From: Cephalotus follicularis
Lineage: Eukaryota; Streptophyta; Magnoliopsida; Oxalidales; Cephalotaceae
Reading direction: 5' to 3'
Assembly (NCBI GenBank): GCA_001972305.1
Contig: BDDD01001476.1
Location: 169,004 to 233,003, forward strand
Length of the DNA: 64,000 nucleotides
A model generated the notes under the pieces. The model saw only the letters and a list, made by a program, of their open reading frames with translations, did no database searches and was not told where the DNA came from. This document shows, in pieces, positions 1-11,242 of the stretch (within the stretch, counting starts at the first letter, position 1; every line of letters starts with the position of its first letter). The position numbers and the translations under genes were made by a program.

Positions 1-1127
1 CTCAGGCGTCAATGACACACGTGTCCATTCTCACCTACAACGAATCATGGCGTCGATGTTTTCCGCAAGCGTCGATGTTTCTCGCGAATCAGGACTCATT
101 CTCTGTATAACAATCCATAGCGTCGACGGTTAAGTGAACCAAAACACGGTTCCTTCAACACGTCTCAAAACCAAAAGAGTTCAAAGCACACAAAACATGT
201 CATTCGATTCACAATCATCGCAAAACACAATACGCAGACAGGTTAACTATTCATAGCAACCCTAACGCAGTCACACAATTCACAATCCGCAAACCATGCA
301 TTTCATCAATGGCATTACAATATTATTGAACTTGAACTTGCATGTATAGCTTCCCCTACCTCTTACAGCAGTAACAACCGTACAGTCGAGCTGCACGTTC
401 AATTGTCGAACATTCCCAATCACTGTTGAACCGAAGCCGGTTCTCGCCAATTGATCAATTCCTCAATGCCAAATCCAATTGCCACTCGCACACTGCACAT
501 ACAACACATTTCCATTATGTTCGACACACAAAACATTTATGTCGCCGAAACGCTGACCGGATTCTGACCGACACAACCAAGCGGTGAAACACCCATCAAC
601 GGGTTCCACATTGAACGGTCTACACAAAACTGGTCAAGACTTGCCGGGAATCGGCACCAAACATCACGCCACGGTTTGCAGCGAGTCGTGACTCACTGAG
701 TCAACTCGTCGGACCTCCACAGGTCCGATCGCCACCCAAAAATGCCACACATTCACCAGTTATACACACCCATGCCCGTGACTCGCTGAGACTCGGTGCC
801 AAAAGCGCTATCTCAGGAAGCCATGAGTCGACTCGTTGAGTCGACTCTGTCCACTGATTCAGGCCGATTCCGGCCGAATCACACCTCACCGGTGGTCAAA
901 ATGGCAAGAGCTAGCCCTCTACATCAAAACCCACCCCACCCGCGACGCTAACGGCGCCGGGAAAATCCGGGAGGAGGCGCGACAGTGGCGGGGAGAAGAA
1001 GAAAAAGAAGAGAAAAGAGAAGGGGGAAGGAGGAGTTACCACCCGTTGGCGTGCCTGGGTTGACCGGCGTGCTCCCCCGGTCCGGTAGCTGGCTCCGGCG
1101 TCCTCTCCCGATCTCTCTACCGCACTC

Positions 1128-1162
1128 TCTCCCAATCTCTCTCTCTCTATCTCTCTCTCTCT
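1128..1162. repeat. CT-rich simple repeat in A1
   Basis: Imperfect (CT)n tract of the family A LTR. Equivalent tracts occur at about 14531-14585 in A2 and near 24955-24990 and 30797-30845 in family C, so it is an inherited LTR component. Confidence 0.8.
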
Positions 1163-1199
1163 GGCGCGGGAGCCTGGTGCACCCGCTCTCTTTCTTTTG

Positions 1200-1283
1200 C
1201 ACGGGCGCGTGATGCGCCCGTGTCTCTCCCCCTCTCCCTTTATCATTTTGCTTCTCCCTTAGTATTTTCTGGCAAAATACTAA
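1200..1283. other. Pair of perfect stem-loops, both with 5-nt loops
   Basis: CACGGGCGC (1200-1208) pairs with GCGCCCGTG (1214-1222) around GTGAT. TTAGTATTTT (1259-1268) pairs with AAAATACTAA (1274-1283) around CTGGC. Stems are 9 and 10 bp without mismatch. The A2 copy keeps both in weaker form near 14625-14710. Family C has a GGGCG-CTCAA-CGCCC equivalent near 30862. In element sense they lie about 250-340 nt from the LTR start. Confidence 0.7.
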
Positions 1284-1536
1284 GGTCTGGGTCCCGATTT
1301 TTTCGTGAATCGCGACATAAATTATCCAAACAACCACCAAAATAATCGCAATAATATTGTGGGCGTTTGGGCTTTATTGTCGCGTGTTAAAAATAGGCTT
1401 TATTAGCCGTCTTAGCTAACACGATTACTACTTAAATGCGTAATGCCTTTTTATTACTCCGGTGCTCTATCGATTTTATTACGATCGTACATGTACCAAT
1501 TTCATAATAATTATTTATGAAATTCGGGGCGTTACA

Positions 1537-1736
1537 GAACACTAGTGGAATATCAAGGAGGACCTTGGGAAAGTGGATGTAGACACGATCTTTGCCGAAC
1601 CACTATAAATTCTTTTGCATCTTTCTAACTCTTACTCCGTAATTTATTTATTTACTACTTGATTATGTTATGTTCATTGCCAAATCTATTTAAATTTGAA
1701 AAAGTTAATTAATTAGTTATAAACTACAAAAAATCC
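1537..1736 (+). mobile_element. Copia-1 5' LTR, 3' portion
   Basis: The run from the ACTAGTGGAA motif through AACCACT to the A/T-rich end matches the last part of the Copia-3 5' LTR at about 31358-31560. It is the part of the LTR just before the primer-binding region. Family A adjoins on the left and family B on the right. Confidence 0.7.
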
Positions 1737-2460
1737 TCTCTTCTTCCTTCTTGGTCAGATTTTGTCTTCTCTTTTCCCTTTGAAGAATGGCATTGCCGTT
1801 CTATATGTTACCTTCCCTTTTCTGCTAAGTGCTACTACTGAATTCTGCCTTGTGGAGCCTGTGATGAACTGTTGTGGAGTCGTTTCATCTGTCCATAGAG
1901 GTAATCTTAATTCTCCATTGTTGTTTGGTTGGGTTCCTTTAGTTGTGAAGGCTGTTATGTATTTTGGTTCTTTTATTCTTCTCCTGTTTTGTTCCCAGCC
2001 GAGTAACAAGTTGGTGGTGGTGTTCTTGCTGTATTTTCGTGTTCTTGGTAATCACTGCAGGTTGGTAACCTTACTGTTATGGTTTCTTCTGCCTTGTTTT
2101 ATTTTTGGTTTTGTGTTCTTAGTGTCCTTTGGTTTAATCCCTGCCTACATGATTTGTCAATGTGTTACCAAGTCTGCCAACAAGTATTAGGCACCATGAA
2201 TATGTCATAGACTGGTTTTAAATATCTGTTAAATGATAAGGGATGGAATTTGGTCCTAAATATATGCATATGCTTAGAGAATTTATTTCTTCCTCTTGAA
2301 GCTAAGCTACTGTCGAATTGTTTCTATGTCAATTATGTGCTCCTGAATCATCTAAATGCCATATTATGTCATATGTTTATGTACTTGTGCTTATGGTTTA
2401 ATGTGGTAATCATTTGAACCATTTTTTGTATTGAAATTGTCATGTTGCTGCTGTTTTGTC

Positions 2461-2655
2461 GTCTAGGACAGTCGGCTGGATTTGATGAACAGCCGATTGC
2501 CATATGAACACAGTCGATTGTCTTGGGTTGTGTAGTCAACTGGACTTATGAACCAGTCGACTGCCTGCATCCTAGTTTGAGTAGTCGACTGGCCCTTGTG
2601 ATTAGTCGACTGCCAAGCTTTCCCAGTCAGTTGGTACTCTGTAACAGTCGACTAT
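2461..2655. repeat. Array of CAGTCGACTG-type palindromes in B1
   Basis: About ten copies of a 10-bp word, including a perfect CAGTCGACTG at 2554-2563, with variants CAGTCGGCTG, AGTCAACTGG and AGTCGATTG. Spacing is irregular, about 12-30 bp. The array is kept in B2 at about 38648-38835. Confidence 0.85.
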
Positions 2656-3281
2656 TTTGCCCATAAATGTACTATTTTCAACTGTTTTGATCCGTTTGTT
2701 CTTCGAATCGATCCGGGTCTTTTCCAAACACAGTAATGAGTCTGTTTAATGTTTTTGATGTGTCTTAGACTATTATATGTATGATTTTGGGTGTCTTTTA
2801 GATTATTGTGCTTCAAGTGGAGTTTGTTTTAATCATCTATCCGTAAGTGCATTGTGAACGCATAAGGTACGGATCTTCGTTTCTTGATACCCTCCTATCA
2901 GTTTTACTGTAGTAAACAAAAGATATTTTTACTTTATGAACATTGTACGGATTTCTATCATTTCCTTGGCTATCTGATATTTCGAACTGAAAACAGTTTT
3001 GCTATGCTTCTTCGTTTATGAAATTGATAATGTTTTTGACATGTTTCAAAAATGAAGTTGGTTTGACATTTTTTAAATGATTCCGACTTTATGCATATGA
3101 TATGAAATGATACGATATGTTACGATCACCTCTTTATAGCGAGGTATAAATGAGTTGCTGATTTGGGTTATGAAATGTATGTTATGATACCATTGTGAGT
3201 GGTTTTCCGATATGTTTTGTGAAAGCATCTTTTATGGGGTTTAAAATTGATTTCGATAAATCGATGTTTTCACAACAATTG

Positions 3282-3422
3282 AATACTGAGTATTGTACCC
3301 ACCTATGGGGCGTACCATAGGCACGTCGTAGGCCTAGCACGGGGACGTGACACTTCCGTAGCGGTGTGATTAGTCTATGGCATCTCTGAGTGTTATGAAT
3401 AAATCCCATGAGGTGGATTTAT
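3282..3422. other. Cluster of short hairpins in B1
   Basis: AATAC/GTATT (3282-3294); CCTATGG (3302-3308) with CCATAGG (3315-3321), 6-nt loop; ACAC (3350-3353) with GTGT (3364-3367); ATAAATCC (3399-3406) with GGATTTAT (3415-3422), 8-nt loop. The second, third and fourth are kept in B2 at about 37970-38095 despite sequence divergence around them. Confidence 0.7.
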
Positions 3423-4156
3423 GGATCCGCTATGTGTGATAGAGGCGTATGAATCGATTCTAGTATGTGATATGTGATCTGAGGTGTGATCAGATATGTG
3501 ATATGTGAGAATTGACTTGTGTAGTGCCGTACACCTCAATTCTAGTGGGCATGTGGAATTAGCGCCTCCCTTGCCAAATTTATGTTATGTGATATGTATG
3601 CGGCTCAGTATGACCTGTGATTCGTAAATGATTTTATGAAATGCTTCGTAAATGTTTCGAAATTTATATGGATTATATGAAGGTACAAATGTGATTTTAC
3701 GATTATTTATTTGTTTTAATTACTTAAGATTTCTATTAAGAATCTTACTGTTTTTAAACTTATCGTTTACTGTTTTATTTCCCTTATCCGTACTGAGGTT
3801 TGCTCAGCCGCGTTTTTGTTTTCCATGCGGCAGGTTATCGGGAGCAGCGGGGAAATGTGTGAACGAGAGATGACTACCCTATGTCTTTGGATCCCTAGGA
3901 GTGTGATCCCTGTGTTTTATGATTAGTGTCCATAAACTATGATACTTATGTTTTAATTTTGGAACTTAAATATGTTTTAAGTCTTTCCTGAAACGCTTAA
4001 TTGTTAAGTTTTAAAGTTTCAGTTATGATAAAACCGCCACGTTTTTTGGCTAATAAAGTAATGTGATGACTAGTTATGTTATGTATATGATCAGATATGT
4101 TATGATAGGTTTTGTATTATGACCTGTGACGACTCCCGCCGTCCGGAGGTGTTACA

Positions 4157-5955
4157 CTATTAGAGATGAAAACGGAGAAAATGTTCCCAAACCTAGAATC
4201 GCGTATAATGGCGATGATAAGAGAAGAGTTCAATTGAATGCAAAAGCCAAACATGTAATTATCTGTGATATAAACTCTAGTGAATTTAATAGAGTCTCCT
4301 CTTGCATTTCCACTAAAGAAATGTGGGATAGACTCGAAGTCACTTACGAAGGGAGAAATCAAGTAAAAGATGCAAAAATCAGTATGTTAGTTCACGAGTA
4401 TGAATTGTTCCAAATGAATGAAGATGAGGACATAAAATCCATGTTTACCCGATTTACTAACATAATCAGTGCATTGCAATCTCTTGACAAAACATTTTCT
4501 AATAGTGAGTTGGTAAGAAAGATTCTCATGTGCTTGCCACGATCATGGATGCCAAAGGTCACTGCAATCGAAGAGGCAAAGAATCTAAGCATCCTTCCCC
4601 TTGAAGATTTACTAGGGTCTCTAATGACATATGAGCTAACAATGCAAAAGTGAGTCGAAGATGAGGAGAAAGAAAGAAGGAAGAAAAAAGTAGTTGCTCT
4701 AAAATCAACCAAAATCGAAAACTTTGACAATGATGAAAACAATTCCGATGATGAAGATCTCGCACTCTTCACAAGAAAGCTCAAAAGATTCCTAGCAAAC
4801 AAAAAGAAGTTTGGTGGGACACCAAACAGAAAAATTTATCAAAAAGGTGAATCGAGCAAAAAGGAAGAAGTTATCTGCTTTGAGTGCAACAAGCCAGGGC
4901 ACTACAAAAGTGATTGCCCTCGTCTCAAAAAGAAAGAACCCACAAAGAAAAAGAAAGCAATGGTCGCCACCTAGGATGATAGTGATGAATCAAGCTCGGA
5001 TGAGGATACTCGGGAACAAGTTGCCCAATTAGCTTTGATGGCATTCGAGGAAGAAGAGGAAGAGGAAAGCGAAGAGGTAACTTACGATGAACTCATCATT
5101 ATGTGTGAAAAGTATAATTATATGATTGATTCCTTAAAGAAAAATGTCAGAACTTTGACAAATGAGAATGATGAACTAAAAACAATTGACTGAAGTAAGG
5201 AAATCAACTCTAAATATGTAGAAATTGACTTTCTTGAAAATGAAGTAGCTCACCTAGAAGAAGAAAATAAGAATCTTAAGATTGAAGTGGATGCCTTAAA
5301 GAAAACCTTTTCAAAATTCTCTAGTAGTTGTGAAAAACTAGAAAACCTTCTAAGAATGCAAAGATGTGTATTTGACAAAGCAGGACTAGGATATGAAGAG
5401 ATGAACAATGTAAAACATTATCAAAATTTCTTTGAAATGAAAGAAATGATGGAAAAGAATAAGGTAGAAAATGTTTCTTCTAAAAGAAAAGTTACGAAAA
5501 ATATGTGTGAATATTGTGGTAAGATAGGACATATATCATCTAAATGTTATCATAAAACAAATGCAATAGTTAAAAGAAATGATACTAACTCTTGTAACTA
5601 TTGTGGTAAATATGGACATGTATCTTCTGCTTGCTATCATAGGAAAAATGACATGAACAAGAAAATTGTAAATAATACCTGTACTCAATGTGGAAAAATC
5701 AAACATACATCTTTTGTATGCTTTTAAAAGAAAAATGCCATGCATTATAGAAATAACACAAATAAAAAAAAAAAATTGTTTCATGCAATAACTGTAGTAA
5801 ACTAGGACAGATTTCTACCGCATGCTTTTATAAAGTATATATCATGCATGATACAAACTTTCTTAGAATCAAGAAAAATTGGGTTCCTAAAGGAACCATC
5901 GTGACTAACCCCAAGGGACCCAAAACTAGTTGGGTACCTCAAACAAAAACCTGAA
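4157..5955 (+). pseudogene. Copia-1 gag remnant with zinc-knuckle array
   Basis: The capsid/nucleocapsid precursor packages the element RNA in cytoplasmic particles. The N-terminal half (4157-4650) matches the UBN2/Retrotran_gag type seen in copia gag, with motifs such as EMWDRLEVTYEG and LPRSWMPKVTAI. A classical knuckle CX2CX4HX4C lies at 4876-4917 (CFECNKPGHYKSDC). After an acidic, coiled-coil-like stretch (about 5020-5330) comes a second zone of CCHC-like modules at 5506-5831 with an 87-bp period. The beginning is shared with the B1 junction, so the true start is not visible. Broken fossil. Confidence 0.85.
5506..5831 (+). repeat. Tandem zinc-knuckle modules, 87-bp period (Copia-1)
   Basis: Successive modules start with cysteine codons at 5506 and 5593, exactly 87 bp (29 codons) apart, and recognisable later modules follow to about 5831. 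The consensus is CxxCGKxGHxSSxCYHK plus a basic linker. At least four modules are visible in addition to the classical knuckle upstream. Confidence 0.8.
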
Positions 5956-5969
5956 TTGATTTTTTGTAG

Positions 5970-8900
5970 ATGTGCTTGAAAGAACTATCCAAGAAGACCC
6001 AATGGTACTTGGATAGTGGATGCTCCAAGCATATGAAGGGCGACAAGAGCCTCTTTGTCAACTACGAATCAAAGGAAGAAGGAGCTGTTACATTTGGAGA
6101 TAATTCCAAAGGAAAAATTATGGGATTCGGCTCCATAGGTAACGATCAAACTCTTATTCACAACGTATTATATGTAAATGGGCTGAAACACAATCTTTTG
6201 AGCATAAGTCAATTATGTGACAAAGATTGTAAAGTCACTTTCGAAAAGGAAGTGTGTAGAGTAATAGATACTAACAATAATCAAACTAAGTTCATAGGAC
6301 ATAGACAAGGAAACGTTTATATCGTAGATTTAAATTACCTATAAAATGTTAAATGCTTAGTTTCCTTAAAAGACGATAGCTGGCTATGGCATAGAAGTCT
6401 AGGCCATGTCGGAATGACAAATATTACAAAACTTCTGAAACATGAATTAGTTAAGGGTCTTCCCAAACTTAAATTTGAAAAGGATAAAATCTGTGAAGCA
6501 TGTCAACAAGGTAAACAAACTAGGGCATCCTTCAAAAATAAAGACATAGTATCAACATCTAGACCATTACAACTCTTACATATAGATCTATTTGCTCCAA
6601 TAGACATTAGAAGTCTAGGTGGTAAATCCTATGTCATGGTCATAGTCGATGATTACTCTAGATATACATGGACTATTTTTCTTGCCCACAAAAGCGAAGC
6701 CTTTAAAGAATTTTCAACCTTTTGCAAAATCGTTCAAAATGAAAAGGACACTTCTATTCTTAAAATCAGAAGTGATCATGGAAAAGAATTTGAAAATCAC
6801 TTATTTGATAACTTTTGTAATGAAAATGGATTTACAAATGAGTTCTCCACTCCTAGAACACCTCAAAAAAATGGGGTTGTTGAAAGGAAAAATAGGACTC
6901 TGCAAGAAATGTGTAGAACAATTTTAAATGAAAACAATTTACCAAAATATTTTTGGGCAGAAGCTGTAAATACATCCTGTTATATCCTAAATCGAACATC
7001 AATAAGGTCAATTCTCAAAAAGACTCCATATGAATTATGGAGGGGGAGAAAGCCTAACATTAGTTACTTCCATGCATTCGGATGTAAATGCTTCATCCAC
7101 AATAATGGAAAAGAGCATCTTGGTAAATTCGACTCCAAAGTCGACAAAGGTATATTTCTTGGCTATTCATCTAGCAGTAGAGCTTATAGATGCTTTAATA
7201 AAAGAACTTTACTTGTGGAAGAATCTATGCATAACTGACCAAAAAATTCCAAAGGAAGTTATTGATGTTGATTGTATAGATTTTGCTGAAAATGGTATTA
7301 ATAATCTAAATTTAGATGATAATAAGAAAGAGGAATCTAAAAACGAAGAATCACCTCAAAACTATCAAGAAACCTTACATAACAACACCTTGAAAGTAGT
7401 AAGAGGTCATCCTCATGAAGCTATCTTAGGCAACCCTAGACTAAGAGTAACGACTAGATTTAGCCTAAATCACAACTATATTGCTTTCCTATCACAAATA
7501 GAACCAAGAAACATAGAAGAAGCTGAAAAGGATGATAACTGGATAAACGCTATGCAAGAAGAATTAAATCAATTTGGACGTAGCAAAGTATGGAACATAG
7601 TACCAAGGCCAAATAACCAAAACATAATAGGTACCAAATGGGTGTTTCAAAATAAAGTAGATGATCAAGGAATAATAATTAGAAACAAAGCTAGGCTAGT
7701 TGCCAAGGGATATTCCCAAGAAGAGGGAATTGACTTCGATGAATCATATGCTCCCGTAGCTAGGCTAGAATCAATACGCATGTTACTTGCGTATGCATCT
7801 TTTAAAGATTTCACCCTATATCAAATGGACGTCAAAAGTGTGTTTTTGAATGGCGTAATAAAGGAGGAAGTTAATGTGGAACAACCTCCCGGGTTTGAAA
7901 ACCCTCATTTGCCCAACCATGTCTTTAAACTCTCTAAAGCATTATATGGCTTGAAACAAGCTCCAAGATCTTGGTATGAAAAGCTAAGTGGATATCTACT
8001 TGAAAATGATTTTAAAAGAGACACTATTGATATTACCCTCTTCACAAAAACTGTTAATAAAGAAATTCTAATCGTTCAAATCTATGTTGATGATATCATA
8101 TTTGGATCCTCTAACGAAAATATGTGCAAGAACTTTGCTAAGATCATGCAGGATGAATTTGAAATGAGCATGATGGGAGAGCTTAACTACTTCCTCGGTC
8201 TCCAAGTCAAGCAAATAAAGGAAGGAATTTTTATAAACCAATCCAAATACGTCAAAGATCTACTCAAAAGGTTTGGAATGGATAGCGCTAAAAGGAGTAA
8301 GACTCCTATGAGCACATCTACTAAACTTGATAAAGATGAGCAAGGTAAGTCTATTGATCAAAAACTTTATCGAAGCATGATAGGTTCATTACTTTATTTA
8401 ACGGCTAGTAGACCGGATATTTTGTTCAGTGTGTGCTTATGTGCAAGATTTCAAGCATGCCCTAAGGAATCCCACCTGCATGCAGTAAAAAGAATCTTTA
8501 ATTATTTAGCTTATACACCTTCCTTAGGACTATGGTACCCTAGGAATTCATCATTTGGCCTACACACATACTCCGATGCTGATTTCAGAGATTACAAAGT
8601 AGACAGAAAAAGTACAAGCGACACTTGTCAATTCTTAGGCAATATGCTTATTTCTTGGTTTAGCAAGAAACAAAACTCAGTAGCACTTTTTACTACCGAA
8701 ACTGAGTACATTGCCACCGGAAGTTATTGCGCACAAATAATGTGGATGAAACAACAACTTATGGACTATGCTTTAATTTCGAGAAAGTGCCAATTAGGTG
8801 TGATAACACTAGTGCAATATGTTTAGGAAAAAACCCGGTTCATCATTCTAGGACTAAACACATTGACATAAGATATCATTTCATAAAATATCACATAGAA

Positions 8901-9026
8901 AAAGGTGATATTGAATTAGTCTATGCTCCGACTCAAGAACAAGTCGCGGACATTTTCACAAAACCATTAGATGAACAAACCTTCTCGAAATTTAGATTGG
9001 AATTAGGTTTATGTGAAATTGAATGA
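5970..9026 (+). pseudogene. Copia-1 pol remnant (protease, integrase, RT, RNase H)
   Basis: Copia-order polyprotein. Protease motif WYLDSGCSKHM is at about 6002-6034. The GAG-pre-integrase zinc domain (CEACQQGKQTR) and integrase core with LLHIDLF, VIVDDYSRYTW, RSDHGKEFE and NGVVERKNR lie at about 6400-7000. RT_copia starts near 7540 ([45 protein letters not shown]) and carries the catalytic YVDDIIFG. The RNase H part has YSDADF, TETEYIA and a C-terminus ending ADIFTKPLDEQTFSKF. Length is normal for the family. It is broken, about five or six interruptions in total. Confidence 0.92.
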
Positions 9027-9476
9027 TTGATATGTTTATATGTTTGGTGTGTTAATATATATTCGCTTAATGTGCTAGTTTATTCATCATTTGCATTCAT
9101 TCATGCGCAAATCTGTAAAATCGGTAGAAAAACAGAGCAATGCGCCGACTCCCGTAATCTAAGCGTCAGCGCTTAACATTACTCTTAGATTTAAAATTTT
9201 GCAAAATATACAATGCGCCGACGCCTAGATTTCAAGCGTCAGCGCTTTAACACAAACATTAGGGCTCGAAATTTAAAAATTGCATAAAGCGACGTCGCCT
9301 TAGTAAAAAGCGTCGACGCTTTAGTCAAACTATAAGACAGATTTTTTCATCTATCAAATGTTTTTAGCACAAATATTAGAACCCTAAAACCCAAAACAGT
9401 ATCTCCGACGATTTTCTTGCGATTTCCTACCACATATCATCTCTAAACCACTATAAATCCTTCAAAATCCCCCAAA
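9027..9476 (+). repeat. pol-env spacer with 72-bp units and TCGA palindromes
   Basis: A 450-bp A/T-rich interval between pol and the envelope-like gene. Three degenerate units start near 9138, 9211 and 9283, each pairing a GCGCCGACGCC-like word with AAGCGTCAGCGCTT. The last unit ends in the perfect 16-bp palindrome AAAGCGTCGACGCTTT (9307-9322). The same arrangement is kept in Copia-2 at 19035-19240. Confidence 0.75.
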
Positions 9477-10727
9477 ATGCCAAGAAACACGACCACTGAA
9501 GTAGGAGAAGGGTCAAGCAGAAAGAAGAAAAGTCTGGGCTGGCACAAGAAGAAGAGATGAACTACTGAGCAATCTCAGGAGAATCCGCAAGTGCCAAGGT
9601 ATCATGAGGCTTATTTTGATAGAAATATTTTAGTAGGCAAGACTCTAGATTTCGATTTTTGCATTAGAGAGGATTTCCCCATTATAGGTTGGCTAAATGC
9701 CCAAGGCTTGACACCTTTATTTTCAATAAACCTGCCAAGCTATCCTGAATTAATCAAGGAATTCTATGTGAAAATGCTTATCAATATCGATGGGGAATTA
9801 GAACTCAAAGTAAAGAATAGAAATTTTGACTTAAGCTTTGATCTATTATCCTCCATTTTAGAAATCCCTTATGAAGGGACTAGGGCCTTGAATCAAAGAG
9901 GATAGCCAGTGGTTGATGATTTTACTAGGGAGGAATGTGTGCAATTGCTATTTGGGGACAATGCACAAGTTGTGCAAAAGATGTACTCAAGAAATTTAAG
10001 TTTGCACTATAGATTTTTGCACCGTGCGGTAGCTACACATATACTACCCAAAGCCGGTGGGTTTGACGAGGTAACCCATATGGAAGCATTTACAATGTTC
10101 CACATTATAACGGGTAGGAAAATTTGTGTGCCACAGCTGATAATCAAACATATGCTAGCAATTCAAGATAGAGAAAATGCTAGGCTAGCATATAGTAACA
10201 TAATTACAAAGATACTTATGTACTTTAAAATTGATCTGAGTGGAGAGTTGCATCATTCTCTCCAAAGTACGGATAAGTTAGGGAAGGGGACTCTAGGGAG
10301 AATGGGATTTAAGAAACACAAGCGATTAGGCACTTGGATCCCGAGAGAAGAGGATTCAAACAGGATGGTTGAAGATTTGGAAGGGGAAGAAATGGGCGAT
10401 GAAGCTCAAGGAGAAGCTACACATGAGCCTCAAGTCAATCCGTCATGAAACGTCAACATGCCAAGCACACAGTACAAAGCACTCTTGGATGCAATCAAAG
10501 GTATCCAGCAAGAGGTCAAAGACATCAAGCTCAATGTTCAAACCATAAAGCGAAGACAAAAGAGAATGACAAGAAAACTTGTGACAGAAAGAATGGGTGG
10601 AGATGAAAGATTAATCACATCCTCGAGCGACGAGCATGAAGTCCCTCAACGAGAGGATGAAGAAGTTACCAATGAGATGGGAGACTTGGATGGAAACAAC
10701 GACAACGCCACTCCTATGGCCGACTGA
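9477..10727 (+). pseudogene. Copia-1 envelope-like gene remnant
   Basis: Sireviruses carry an extra gene between pol and the 3' LTR, called envelope-like; in the type element SIRE1 it is thought to be reached by read-through of the pol stop. Here a lysine-rich start (MPRNTTTE near 9477) leads to a domain with DFDFCIREDFPIIGWL and PSYPELIKEFY at about 9650-9770, resembling the region often annotated as putative plant transposon protein. An acidic tail follows, then a helical, coiled-coil-prone segment (GIQQEVKDIKLNVQTIKRRQ) at about 10500-10560. I see no convincing signal peptide or membrane segment. Broken fossil with a few interruptions; the role of this gene family is unproven. Confidence 0.75.
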
Positions 10728-11242
10728 GCATTATACATTTCATTTCTCATTTTGCATTATGTTTCATTGTGTGTTTATTCAAAAACAGTTTGTTCAATTT
10801 GTAATGAAGTTTATATGCTTAAATAGTTTACAATCTATTTCCATGTTTGGAAGTTTCTTGGTATAATGAAATTCATGAATTTCTCTTCATTGTTTGTTTG
10901 ATATGCTATTTTAAATAATTGTCATTAGTTTGTGATTTGGATGAGTGAAAATGATAGATTAAATGTGTTCACAATCAATGAAGTAATGTTAAACAATTTA
11001 CTGTAATAATTGTTTTCCTTTTTGAAATGATAACAAAAAAGGGGACATATAAATACTGTGGATATAGGAAGAAAGCAGAAACAATACCCTTGCTACATTA
11101 AGAGGGAGTTAACAGATTAAGGGGGAGTTTTTGAAATATATGAATGTGTTATAAATGTGTTTTTAATTATGTCAATACTCTTTTATCTTATATAATTGTA
11201 AATTAAGAGTAGCAAATTTGTTATCATAAAAAATGGGGAGAT
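10728..11242 (+). other. Copia-1 3' untranslated zone with several purine tracts
   Basis: A/T-rich, no gene. Purine runs AAAAAAGGGGAC (about 11035), AAGAGGGAGTT (about 11099), TTAAGGGGGAGTT (about 11118) and AAAAATGGGGAGA (about 11230) precede the LTR. The last abuts the LTR and is the likely plus-strand primer; multiple tracts are known in Sireviruses. Confidence 0.7.

Larger units (their letters stand above)
1..1536 (-). mobile_element. Family A chromovirus-type LTR fragment (A1)
   Basis: This is the end of a long LTR that starts outside the window. It aligns by eye with 13440-14963, sharing a run on ACGAATCATGGC, the segment on AACCAAAACACGG, the CT-rich tract and the closing GGGGCGTTACA. 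General layout resembles family C, whose strand is fixed by its primer-binding site, so I place A on the minus strand; read that way the LTR starts TGTAACGCCCC. It contains GC-rich text, a CT tract at about 1128-1162 and three strong inverted repeats (1200-1222, 1259-1283, 1499-1523). It abuts a Sirevirus LTR at 1537, so it appears inserted in it. No gene is present; short open frames here are chance reading of GC-rich LTR. Confidence 0.75.
1737..4156 (+). mobile_element. Family B LTR (B1), partial solo LTR
   Basis: Reverse-complement match to the complete solo LTR B2 at 37223-39940, ending GGTGTTACA at 4156. Roughly 85-88% similar by eye at the 3' end. It is partial at its left end. Contents in order: a moderately coding-looking but unconserved stretch at 1760-2190, an array of CAGTCGACTG-like palindromes at 2461-2655, hairpins at 3282-3422, and a conserved block near 3790-3840. 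The ending GGTGTTACA in this orientation is like the 3' end of chromovirus LTRs, so plus strand is preferred. No gag or pol is present. Confidence 0.75.

Noticed and set aside
1762-2190. Open frame of 142 codons with hydrophobic segments
   Set aside because: Lies in family B LTR; the homologous part of B2 does not keep the frame, and no domain is recognisable.
9591-10448. Possible host gene with plant-type domain
   Set aside because: Same gene in the same place in Copia-2 and typical of Sireviruses, so it belongs to the element.
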